NCBI RefSeq assembly: GCF_039534165.1
Contig: NZ_BAAAUX010000040.1
Span: 26,623-90,622 of the forward strand
DNA length: 64,000 nt
DNA from: Saccharopolyspora_D taberi
GTDB taxonomy: Bacteria > Actinomycetota > Actinomycetes > Mycobacteriales > Pseudonocardiaceae
Direction of reading: 5' to 3'
Shown piece by piece: positions 32,185 to 40,143 of this stretch (its first letter is position 1; each line of letters starts with the position of its first letter). A program made the position numbers and the translations under genes. Under the pieces are notes generated by a model. The model made no database searches. It was not told the DNA's origin and saw only the letters and a program-made list of their open reading frames with translations.

Positions 32185-35100
32185 TCACTCCCCTCGCCAA
32201 CCCCACCGTGAAACCGGAACGCTCCGCACGTCGAAGCCGTTGCCCGGCAGGGGGTAATCCACCTCGATCAGGTGGCCCCACTCGGCATACTGCGGTTGGT
32301 CTACTACGCCGAGCAGCCGAGTGGGTACCTCCGTCCGGCGTCCGATCTCGCGGACACCGGCGAAACTGCCGCCGATCACCCGTTCGTAGGCCGCGGTGCC
32401 GCCGAAGCCGAGCGCGTTCGGCGGGTTGACCAGCACGGCGGGCGGTTCCGCCAGGCCGCCGCCGACGGCGGGCATCCGGTCCAGGCACGGCGCGGACCAG
32501 GTCATCGACCAGTCGACGAGCACGGGCGCCCTGCCCCGCAGGTACGTCTTGAGCGGGATGACCTCGCGCACCCGCGGCGCGGTCACCCCGAGCCAGCCGC
32601 CGTCGTCGGTGGTGGCGTCCACGGCCCGGATGCGCACCTGGTCGGCGCCGGGCGGGATCTCGGCCACCGGAACCGAAACCGACCGCCAGGACTCGTTGTC
32701 CTGCGGTTCGTCCTCGATGACGTGGTCCTGCGGGTAGGCGGGCACCTCGTCGGCGTCGTAGCCGGTGTCGTCGAGCACCCGCTCCCCGACGACCTCGCCG
32801 CCGGCCGCGAACTCCAGCGCGATCCGGTTGCCGTCACCGCTGCGACCCGCGACGTCGACGGCGAGCTCCCGGTTCCTGGGCAGCTCGGGCAGCGCGAACC
32901 AGCCGGTGGTCAGGCTGCCGGTGGAGACCGGCCCGTCGGCCGCGCTGCCCCACGCGGGCGTGCGGGGCGGGGACGACGGATAGCCGCCGTCGCGGCGGAA
33001 GCCGTCCTTCTCCGGATCGCTGCCGGAGGTCTTCATGGCACCGCCGGGCGCGTCGGGGGTGACCACGACGTGGTCGACGATGCCGCAGCTGTTGTCGGTC
33101 AGGCTCGCCAGGTTCTGGCCGCCGACGGAGTAGCTGCCGGCCTGCCGGAACGGTGCGACGACGAACGAGTACGGCACGATCACCGCGGTCGCCGCCACCG
33201 CGGCCACGCAGATGACGGCGGGCATCAGGATCAGGGTCCGGCGCGCGGCAGGGGCCCGGCGAAGGCGGCCCAGCAGGACCGCGGCGCCGAGCAGCGAAGC
33301 GGCGAGGAACAGCCAAAGCGCGGGATTGTTCAGCGGGCGCACGGGTTCCTCGCCCCACGGAACCCCGTAGTGCGAGTGCAGGAACCAGTTGTTCTTCCCC
33401 GCGAAGGCCAGCGGCGCGGCGACCAGGGCCAGCGCCGTGCAGAGCACGCCCATGAGCAGCACGTTGCGCTCCCTGGCCCACTGCTTGGCCGAAACCGCGA
33501 TCAGCACGACCCCGGCGGTCAGCGTCGCCGCGCCCACCGCGGCCAGCGCGCCGAAGTAGTGCGTCCACTTCGACGGGGTCAGCCACATCAGCGCGAGGCT
33601 CAGCGCCAGGCACGCGGCGGGCACCCCGGCGGTCCGCATCCCCGGCAGCCAGCGGGCTCCCCGGCTCAGCAGCAGCGCGGAGAACACCAGGACGACCAGC
33701 GTGAGCAGGACCGGGGTCCGGCGCGCGACATCGCCCTGGAGGCTGAAGCCGAGCAGGTACTCGTAGCGCTGGATCTCCATGTACCAGGGCACGTTCGGGC
33801 CGTAGTAGCCGTGCATGCGGGTCGCCTCCCGAGCCCCGGCCAGCGACTGGTCGGCGAACATCGCGACCAGCCCGGCCGAGCCGATCCCGGCCAGCAGCGC
33901 CAGATCCGGGATCCGGACGAACCGCACGATCCGCGGCGCCAGCACGACGAAGGGGGCGACGGCGGTGATGCCCATCGGGTTCACCGCCATCGAGAGCCCG
34001 GCGGCGAGCGCCCCGAGGCCGAGCAGTCCGAGGCTCTGGCGGTGCACGGCCTGCGCCACGCAGGCCAGCGACGCGGCGATGCCGAGCGCGAGGAAGGGTT
34101 CCGGCCGCACGCCGAGCCCGAACGGCAGCCACCACACCAGGAAGCCCAACGCGGCGAGCGCCCGCACCCGGAACAGGCGGCTGTGCAGGGGAATGACGCC
34201 GCTGAGCACGCCGCGGCTGAGCAGCAGCCAGGTCAGCACCGCCGCGATGACGCTGGGCAGGCGCATCGCGAGCGGGTTCGTGCCGAGCAGCGCGAACGGT
34301 TCCAGCAGGTGCTGGGCGAGCGTGAAGGGTGCCTCGGAGGCGTTCTCCCAGCGGTAGTAGTTGCCGATGTCGCCGGTTTCGAGTCCGTTCCGGACGGTCG
34401 TGGCGGCGAACGAGTCGTCCGGGGTGTTCGGGCCGAGCAGCCACCAGCCGCCCAGCACCACCCAGACGACCAGGTCGACCAGCCCGAGGCCGCGGCCTTC
34501 GGGGGCGGGGCGGGCGTCCGGGAAGTCGGGCACCCGGACCGACAGCTGCTCGACGCGGAAGCGGTGCGTGCGCAGGGCGAGCACGCCGAAGGCGAGGACG
34601 ACCAGCCCGAGCTGCACGCCGATCAGGGCGGTCTTGGCGGAGCTCGGCTCGCTCTCGAACGGGTTGGCGGCCTTGGCGCTGACGTGCATTCCCTCCGCCT
34701 GCTCCGGCCGCAGATCGGTGGCGAAGGCGACGATGTCCTGGACCCGGACGCCGGGCAGGACCACGGTCCGGTCGCCGATGCTCGCGGTGCTTCCGGCGGC
34801 GTCGGAGTGCAGCGATGCGGCGCAGTCGCCCCGGATCGGCGCGCGCAGCGCCTCCCGGCCGCCGACCAGGACCGCCGCCGTACCGGACGCGGTGGTCACC
34901 GCGAAGCCCTCGGTGGGCTGGCCGGGGAGCCGGCTGCTGACCAGCGTCGCGGTCCTGCCGAGCCGCTGCCCCGCCTTGACCACCGAGCACGGCACGTCGA
35001 CCTGCACCTCGCGCGGCTGGTAGGGGACGAAGAACGCGAGCGTGGAGGACGGCGCCTCACCGGCCTTCGGCCAGGTGACGGTGACCTCCCGGGCGTCGAC

Positions 35101-35268
35101 CGGAGCGAGGGGGACCGCGATGGCGGCGACGAGAGCGGCGATGCCGACGAGGATCCCGACGGCCGCGGCCAGCACCCGCAACGACCGACGCGCCGGAGCA
35201 GGCTCGGGGACCTCCGCGGCCACCGGCTCCTTCAGTTCGGCTGATACCGGTCCGTTCCCATCCGCCAC
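32185..35268 (-). CDS. Emb-family arabinosyltransferase paralogue 3
   Basis: 1027 residues, first gene of the Emb-GT2-GtrA-oxidoreductase operon. First span LRVLAAAVGILVGIAALVAA, a periplasmic domain beginning EVTVTWPKAGEAPSSTLAFF, a GT-C motif NTPDDSFAATTVRNGLETGD near residue 288 followed by GNYYRWENASEAPFTLAQHL, and a C-terminal carbohydrate-binding domain. The acidic pair is kept but the downstream residues differ from EmbB (DDSF in place of DDGY; Thr at the Met306 position). It most resembles paralogue 4 just upstream. Because it is linked to GtrB/GtrA-type genes, its donor may not be decaprenyl-phosphoryl-arabinose. Confidence 0.88.
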   Translation of the reverse strand: MADGNGPVSAELKEPVAAEVPEPAPARRSLRVLAAAVGILVGIAALVAAIAVPLAPVDAREVTVTWPKAGEAPSSTLAFFVPYQPREVQVDVPCSVVKAGQRLGRTATLVSSRLPGQPTEGFAVTTASGTAAVLVGGREALRAPIRGDCAASLHSDAAGSTASIGDRTVVLPGVRVQDIVAFATDLRPEQAEGMHVSAKAANPFESEPSSAKTALIGVQLGLVVLAFGVLALRTHRFRVEQLSVRVPDFPDARPAPEGRGLGLVDLVVWVVLGGWWLLGPNTPDDSFAATTVRNGLETGDIGNYYRWENASEAPFTLAQHLLEPFALLGTNPLAMRLPSVIAAVLTWLLLSRGVLSGVIPLHSRLFRVRALAALGFLVWWLPFGLGVRPEPFLALGIAASLACVAQAVHRQSLGLLGLGALAAGLSMAVNPMGITAVAPFVVLAPRIVRFVRIPDLALLAGIGSAGLVAMFADQSLAGAREATRMHGYYGPNVPWYMEIQRYEYLLGFSLQGDVARRTPVLLTLVVLVFSALLLSRGARWLPGMRTAGVPAACLALSLALMWLTPSKWTHYFGALAAVGAATLTAGVVLIAVSAKQWARERNVLLMGVLCTALALVAAPLAFAGKNNWFLHSHYGVPWGEEPVRPLNNPALWLFLAASLLGAAVLLGRLRRAPAARRTLILMPAVICVAAVAATAVIVPYSFVVAPFRQAGSYSVGGQNLASLTDNSCGIVDHVVVTPDAPGGAMKTSGSDPEKDGFRRDGGYPSSPPRTPAWGSAADGPVSTGSLTTGWFALPELPRNRELAVDVAGRSGDGNRIALEFAAGGEVVGERVLDDTGYDADEVPAYPQDHVIEDEPQDNESWRSVSVPVAEIPPGADQVRIRAVDATTDDGGWLGVTAPRVREVIPLKTYLRGRAPVLVDWSMTWSAPCLDRMPAVGGGLAEPPAVLVNPPNALGFGGTAAYERVIGGSFAGVREIGRRTEVPTRLLGVVDQPQYAEWGHLIEVDYPLPGNGFDVRSVPVSRWGWRGE

Positions 35269-35550
35269 GGCCGCTCCCCGCGATCAGCTCCCGCACGCTG
35301 ACATAGCTGCGACCGCAGGATCTCCGAAAAGCCGGGGCGCCGCCGTACGAGAACGCCCGATCGGAACCGCCCGAACCGGCCTCACCGCTGAGGAGAAGCC
35401 ACCACACCGGCAGACTTCTCGAATCCACCCGAAAGTGTGGGCACAGGCGGGATCCTGCCGAGCAGGGCGCTCAGCCCAACGCGCCCAGCGGAAAGCCCCC
35501 AGCCGCAAAGAGCCGCTTCGGTCCCGGAGACCTGCCAGGACCCTGGGGCC

Positions 35551-38500
35551 TCAATGCTCCTCGAACGGATACCCCCCGTCCCCACCGGCTCCACCGATCA
35601 CGCCCCGTCGACTCCCCCGCTCGTACAAATCCCTCCGCACGTCGTAGCTCACGGAGTACACGTGCCCCCACGAAACCCCGGGAGCCCCGCGCAACCGGCT
35701 CGGCGTCTCCAACCGCCACGAAAGCATCGGCACCCCGGCGAAGACCCCGCCCACCTCCGGGTCGTACGCCATCGACCCCTCGCCGCCGGGCGGCGCGACG
35801 AGCACCCCGGGGCTGTCCGCGCTCCCGCCGCCGACGCGCGGATACCCGGTCCGGCACGGGAACAGCAACCCCATCGGCCAGTCGATCAGCGCCGGCTCCT
35901 GCTCGTCCAGGACCTCCCGCAGCGGCACGACGTTCCGGACCACCGGCGCGCTCACGGCGAGCCAGCCCTGCTCATCCGCCGTCGCGTCCTCGGCGAGCAC
36001 CCGTACCCGGCTCGCGCCCGGCGGCACGTCGTCGACCGTCATCACGCGCCACGGCCGGAAATCCCGCCAGTCGACCGGCCTGCCGTGCCGCGGGTCGTCG
36101 AAGGGCAGCTCGGTCGGCGGCGGGTCGCGCAGCTCCCGCCGCACGGCACCGCCCGGGGTGGCGAACTCGACGGCCAGCGAGTTGCCCTGCTCCGGACGTC
36201 CCGAGACCCACAGCGACAGCACCTGTCCGGCGCCCAGCGGTGGCAGCTCGAACCACGTGGTGGCCAGCGATCCGACGGTCTGCGGCCCTCGCTCGCGGCT
36301 GTCCCACACCGCCGGGACTTCCTCGACGGGCTGCACCTCACCGTTCTTCTTCCGGTCCAACTCCGGCTCCGGCGGCGGTGGTCCCCCGGGGGCGAACCCT
36401 TCGGCCGCAGTCACCCCGGGCAGCGGTCGCAGCGCCGACGCGAACGGAAGGGTCTCGACCTCGTCCTCGATCCCGCAGCTCGTGGCGGTGAGGCTCTGCC
36501 GGTTCACCTGCGCCACCGAGAACCGGTCGCCCATCACCCGCGGCGCGGCGACGAACGACGTCAGCAGGACCAAGGTCGAGGCCAGCGCGGCGAGCACCAG
36601 CACCGACGACGGCATCGCCGTCCACGCCGGCCTTCCGGAGCCGTGCAGCGCCGCGAACCCGACGCACCCGGCGACGACGCCGAACGCCAGCCACAGCAAC
36701 GGCTCGTCCAGCGGACGCACCGGCGTGTCCGACCACGGCATCGCGATGTCGGAGTACAGGTACCAGGCGTTCGGTCCCATGAACGCGAGTCCCGCCGCCA
36801 CCGACGCCGCGAGCAGCCCGAAGATCCCGAGCATCCGCGCCTCGCGCGGCACCCGCACCCTCCAGAGCATCACGACGGTCACCGCCAGCAGCGCCGAACC
36901 GACCCCGGCGAGCGATCCGAAGTGGTGGGTCCACTTCGACGGGGTCAGCCACAGCCCGGCCAGCACCGCCGCGACCGCCCCGAGCAGCAGCTCCACTTCG
37001 GACATCCGCGTCCACCGGTGCACCCGCCGCAGCACGCAGCCGCCCGCGAGCAGCACCGCCGTGAGCACCAGGAAAACCGCGAGCCGCTTGCCCGCCGCGC
37101 CCCAGCTGCCCGTGCCGAGAAGCGCCGCGTACCGGTCGATCTCCTGGTACCAGCCCAGGCTCGGGCCGAACTCGTGGTGGATCGCGGTCGCCTGCAACAC
37201 CCCGTTCCACGTGGAGTCGGCGAACATCGCCACCAGCCCGACCGACGCCGCGCAGCCGAGCAGCACCAGCCGGGTGGGGACCGCGGCCCAGCGCGGCAGC
37301 GGTCCCGGGCGCGCGATCACGCGCAGGATCCGCGGTGCGAAGGCGACCACGACGATCAGCGCGGCCACGCCGGTCGGCGTCACCGCCGCGGTCAGGCCGG
37401 CGGTGATCGCGGCGAGCCCGAGCCAGCCCAGCGGAGCGTCCGAGCGGTCGGCCTTGAGCAGGCAGGCGACCAGGACCGCCATGCCCAGCGAGACGAACGC
37501 CTCCGGCCGGACGCCGAGCCCGAACGGCAGCCAGCACGCCAGGAAGAACACGGCCGCCAGCGCGTGCCCCTTCAGACCGGCGCGGCACATCGGGCCTACG
37601 ATGCCGCGGCTGACCACGACCCAGGTCAACAGGCCCGCCACGATGCTCGGGAACCGCAGCCACACGGGCGCGAGGCTGTAGTCCGACACCCAGCGCATCA
37701 GGTGCTGCACGAGCGTGAACGGCGTCTCGGACGCGTTGAACCACCGGTAGTAGTTGCCGATGTCGCCGCTGGGCTCGTAGTTGCGAACGGTCAGCATCGC
37801 GAACCCGTCGTCGTCGCTGATCGGCCCGATGACCAGCCACAACGCCAGGATCGCGAGCATGGCGGCATCAATTGCCATTAGCAGTGGCGAATTGAAGCGG
37901 ATGCGCGGACGCGTTCGTGCGAGCAGCACCAGCGCGGAGAGCACGGCGCAGACCAGCGCGCAGGTGATCAGCGTCTGCTTCAGCTCGGTCGGCGCGGTGT
38001 CGAACCAGGAGAAGGTGCGGGCGGTGACCGACAGGGTCGCGGCCTGGGCAGGCGGCAGATCGGTGCCGAAGGTGAAGATCTCCGGCGCGGCGATCCCCTG
38101 CAGCTCCGTCGACCAGCCACCGACGGCGACCACCGATCGAGTGGAATCCGCATGCACCGTAAGAGTGCAGTCGCCGCTGAGCGCGGGCAGCGGCACCGAC
38201 CGCTGTCCGAGCAGGAGTTCCGGCTTCCCGCCCCGGACGGCGAGCACCATCCCCTCCCGGTCGCTTCCCGGCGGGAGGGTGGTGAACACGGTCCCGGCAG
38301 CCTCGCGCACCGTCCGGCACGGGACGGTCGCGGCGAACTCGGCGGGCCGGTAGGGCGCGAGGAACGCCGTCGTCGCCTCGGCTTCGGCGGTCGGCCAGCG
38401 CACCTCGGTCCGTTCCGACCACACCGGCGCGAACGGCAGCGCAAGCGCGCAGACCAGGCCGAACGCCCCGACGACCAGGGCGACGGCGTGCGCGAGCCAG

Positions 38501-38577
38501 ACCGCGGTCCGGACCGGGCGTTCCGGCGCCGGGCCGACGACGGAGTCGAGCGGCACCGGCTCGTTGGAGAGCTTCAC
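35551..38577 (-). CDS. Emb-family arabinosyltransferase paralogue 4
   Basis: About 1008 residues from GTG 38575-38577; the ribosome site is weak, so the start is approximate. First span AVWLAHAVALVVGAFGLVCA, a periplasmic domain opening TEVRWPTAEAEATTAFLAPY, the GT-C motif SDDDGFAMLTVRNYEPSGD near residue 255 with GNYYRWFNASETPFTLVQHL, the LTPSKWTHHFGSLAGVG loop, and a C-terminal carbohydrate-binding domain. It shares the GDIGNYYRW-NASE-PFTL block with paralogue 3, so the two arose by duplication. A 282-nt gap separates them; it holds no clear gene and presumably the promoter of paralogue 3. Thr occupies the Met306 position. Confidence 0.88.
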   Translation of the reverse strand: MKLSNEPVPLDSVVGPAPERPVRTAVWLAHAVALVVGAFGLVCALALPFAPVWSERTEVRWPTAEAEATTAFLAPYRPAEFAATVPCRTVREAAGTVFTTLPPGSDREGMVLAVRGGKPELLLGQRSVPLPALSGDCTLTVHADSTRSVVAVGGWSTELQGIAAPEIFTFGTDLPPAQAATLSVTARTFSWFDTAPTELKQTLITCALVCAVLSALVLLARTRPRIRFNSPLLMAIDAAMLAILALWLVIGPISDDDGFAMLTVRNYEPSGDIGNYYRWFNASETPFTLVQHLMRWVSDYSLAPVWLRFPSIVAGLLTWVVVSRGIVGPMCRAGLKGHALAAVFFLACWLPFGLGVRPEAFVSLGMAVLVACLLKADRSDAPLGWLGLAAITAGLTAAVTPTGVAALIVVVAFAPRILRVIARPGPLPRWAAVPTRLVLLGCAASVGLVAMFADSTWNGVLQATAIHHEFGPSLGWYQEIDRYAALLGTGSWGAAGKRLAVFLVLTAVLLAGGCVLRRVHRWTRMSEVELLLGAVAAVLAGLWLTPSKWTHHFGSLAGVGSALLAVTVVMLWRVRVPREARMLGIFGLLAASVAAGLAFMGPNAWYLYSDIAMPWSDTPVRPLDEPLLWLAFGVVAGCVGFAALHGSGRPAWTAMPSSVLVLAALASTLVLLTSFVAAPRVMGDRFSVAQVNRQSLTATSCGIEDEVETLPFASALRPLPGVTAAEGFAPGGPPPPEPELDRKKNGEVQPVEEVPAVWDSRERGPQTVGSLATTWFELPPLGAGQVLSLWVSGRPEQGNSLAVEFATPGGAVRRELRDPPPTELPFDDPRHGRPVDWRDFRPWRVMTVDDVPPGASRVRVLAEDATADEQGWLAVSAPVVRNVVPLREVLDEQEPALIDWPMGLLFPCRTGYPRVGGGSADSPGVLVAPPGGEGSMAYDPEVGGVFAGVPMLSWRLETPSRLRGAPGVSWGHVYSVSYDVRRDLYERGSRRGVIGGAGGDGGYPFEEH

Positions 38578-38808
38578 CGGTTCATCTTGGCCACTGCGGC
38601 GGCCGGGCAGTGCGCGCGAGCGCCGGATTCCCCCGCTCGGCGGCCAACGCCCACATCGCACGGTGACGCCAACGCGCGGTCAGATCACTGGTTCGTGTGC
38701 ATCCCGGTCGTTCGCCGTGCACGTGCGGTGTTCCGGGCCGGGTTTCGGCGTCCGAGCCTGTGGGGTCCGCTGTGGACAATCCGTCCAGCACTCGCGAAAG
38801 GACGGTCG

Positions 38809-39117
38809 ATGTACGGACTTCTCTGCGCCGCCGCCATCACCCTGATCACCGGGCTCGCGCTGCTGCCGCTGCGCGGCGGAAGGGGCCGGCACGCACATGC
38901 CGGCCCCGGGACCCTGACGGTCCAGAACCTCCGCGACCAGGAGATCGAGTGGCCGCGGGTGGACTGGGACGACTACGTCGGCAGGCACCGGCTGCGCCGC
39001 CACGACATGTTCGTCCACCGCCTCGAATGGGCCCTGATGGAGTGGGCCGAATCGCGACCGGAGTCGCTCAGGACGCCCTGCGGTGGCTTCCCGCCACCTG
39101 CCGGGTGGTCACGTTGA
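38809..39117 (+). CDS. Small single-span hypothetical protein
   Basis: 102 residues from ATG 38809 behind AAAGGA. One N-terminal hydrophobic segment (LLCAAAITLITGLALLPLRG) may be a signal anchor; the rest is basic and Trp-rich (EIEWPRVDWDDYVGRHRLRR, HRLEWALMEWAESR). I do not recognise the family. Its end overlaps the convergent AhpD-like gene by 50 nt, so the C-terminus could be shorter functionally. The 230 nt upstream holds no other gene. Confidence 0.55.
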   Translation: MYGLLCAAAITLITGLALLPLRGGRGRHAHAGPGTLTVQNLRDQEIEWPRVDWDDYVGRHRLRRHDMFVHRLEWALMEWAESRPESLRTPCGGFPPPAGWSR

Positions 39118-39535
39118 TCCGGTTCCAGGTGTTGATCGTCGCGATCGTGACGACCAGCAGCATCAGCGCCTGGTCGTCGAAGTGCTTGGCGGCGTTGTCC
39201 CAGATGTCGTCCGGGACCGGGCTGCTGCTGTCGGGCAGCCGGGTCATCGCCTCGGTCAGGGCCAGCGCGGCGCGCTCGGCCTCGGTGAACCACGGCGCCT
39301 CCCGCCAGCCCGCGATCGAGTGCAGCCGCTCGTCGGTCTCACCGGCCGCCTTGGCGTCGTTGACGTGCATGTCCAGGCAGAAGCCGCAGCCGTTGATCTG
39401 ACTGGCGCGGATCCGGACCAGCTCCTGGATCTCGTGCGTGAGCAGGTCGTCCTTGCGGGTGGACTGCTCCAGCGCGCGCAGCGCCTGGTACGAGTCCGGG
39501 ACGTGCTTGTACTGGTTCTTCAGCCGCGGTTCCAT
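39068..39535 (-). CDS. AhpD-like carboxymuconolactone decarboxylase family protein
   Basis: 155 residues from ATG 39533-39535 (MEPRLKNQYKHVPDSYQALR) with GGGAG 6 nt upstream. The AhpD core is intact: LVRIRASQINGCGFCLDMH, giving the CxxC pair plus His three residues on, as in alkylhydroperoxidase D. A disulfide-reductase or peroxidase role in oxidative stress is likely. It lies 23 nt downstream of an Rrf2 regulator on the same strand; such pairs are common and suggest redox control. Confidence 0.9.
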   Translation of the reverse strand: MEPRLKNQYKHVPDSYQALRALEQSTRKDDLLTHEIQELVRIRASQINGCGFCLDMHVNDAKAAGETDERLHSIAGWREAPWFTEAERAALALTEAMTRLPDSSSPVPDDIWDNAAKHFDDQALMLLVVTIATINTWNRINVTTRQVAGSHRRAS

Positions 39536-39558
39536 GTGCATCTCCCAGTGGTGTCGGA

Positions 39559-40038
39559 TCATGACGCGTCGGGCAGCAGGGCGGCCCGAACTCTCTGCGG
39601 CGCGGCGGGGTTGTGGCGCTCGACGTCCCGCGCGATGCCGGCGACGGACCGCGCGGCCAGCTCGCGCCGCCAGGCCAGCTCGGCCTGGCGCATGCTCAGC
39701 GAGACCGCGCAGTGCTCCCGGTAGTCGATGTCCGGATCGCCGCCAGGGCCCTTGGCGATGATCTGGGTGCAGCGGAAGGCGTCGTCCGGCCCTTCGAGGG
39801 CGACGACGACGTCCAGCAGCGAGACCTCGGAGGCTTCCCGGCCCAGCCGGAACCCGCCCTTCGGCCCGGGGACCGAGGCCAGGATCCCGGCGCGGACCAG
39901 CGCCTGGAGCTGCTTGTTGAGGTACGCGGCGGGCAGGTCGTAGAGCCCGGCCAGCCGGGTCACCGGAACCGGCGCACCGGCCCAGGTCAGGTTCACGCAC
40001 GAGTGCAACGCCCACTCCACACCCTGACCCATCCGCAT
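39559..40038 (-). CDS. Rrf2-family transcriptional regulator
   Basis: 159 residues from ATG 40036-40038. Rrf2 winged-helix features: MRMGQGVEWALHSCVNLTWA, LPAAYLNKQLQALVRAGILA (recognition helix) and VPGPKGGFRLGREASEVSLL (wing). Cys residues are present (HSC, FRC, REHC) but the usual closely spaced cluster ligands are not obvious, so I cannot say whether it binds an iron-sulfur cluster. It heads a unit with the AhpD-like gene. A palindrome at 40054-40080, just upstream of its -10, points to autorepression. Confidence 0.88.
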   Translation of the reverse strand: MRMGQGVEWALHSCVNLTWAGAPVPVTRLAGLYDLPAAYLNKQLQALVRAGILASVPGPKGGFRLGREASEVSLLDVVVALEGPDDAFRCTQIIAKGPGGDPDIDYREHCAVSLSMRQAELAWRRELAARSVAGIARDVERHNPAAPQRVRAALLPDAS

Positions 40039-40045
40039 GACCCAG

Positions 40046-40051
40046 ACCCTA
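40046..40051 (-). promoter_or_regulatory. TAGGGT -10 element of the Rrf2-AhpD unit
   Basis: On the minus strand TAGGGT ends 7 nt before ATG 40038, a leaderless arrangement. The operator palindrome begins 3 nt further upstream. Confidence 0.55.
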
Positions 40052-40053
40052 CA

Positions 40054-40080
40054 TATCCAGGACTTGGATTGTCCAGGATA
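40054..40080. promoter_or_regulatory. 27-bp operator palindrome for the Rrf2 regulator
   Basis: TATCCAGGAC and GTCCAGGATA form a 10-bp inverted repeat with one mismatch around a 7-nt centre. It lies between the -10 and the -35 position of the Rrf2 promoter, so binding would block polymerase. Size and symmetry fit an Rrf2 dimer. Confidence 0.65.
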
Positions 40081-40104
40081 ATTTTTGTCCAGATCTCCGG
40101 AGAA

Positions 40105-40137
40105 CGAGTCCCCGGGGCGGATCACCCCGGGGACTCG
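40105..40137 (-). terminator. Terminator after phoD
   Basis: A perfect 13-bp stem (CGAGTCCCCGGGG and its complement) with a 7-nt loop lies 7 nt past the phoD stop. Read on the minus strand it is followed by TTCTCC. Confidence 0.75.
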
Positions 40138-40143
40138 CGCGGA

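Noticed and set aside
32272..35244. 990-codon plus-strand frame opposite Emb paralogue 3
   Set aside because: It mirrors a full-length Emb gene codon for codon and has low-complexity Arg/Gln/His composition with no recognisable fold.
35437..37881. 814-codon plus-strand frame opposite Emb paralogue 4
   Set aside because: Same reason: antisense shadow of a well-supported Emb gene.
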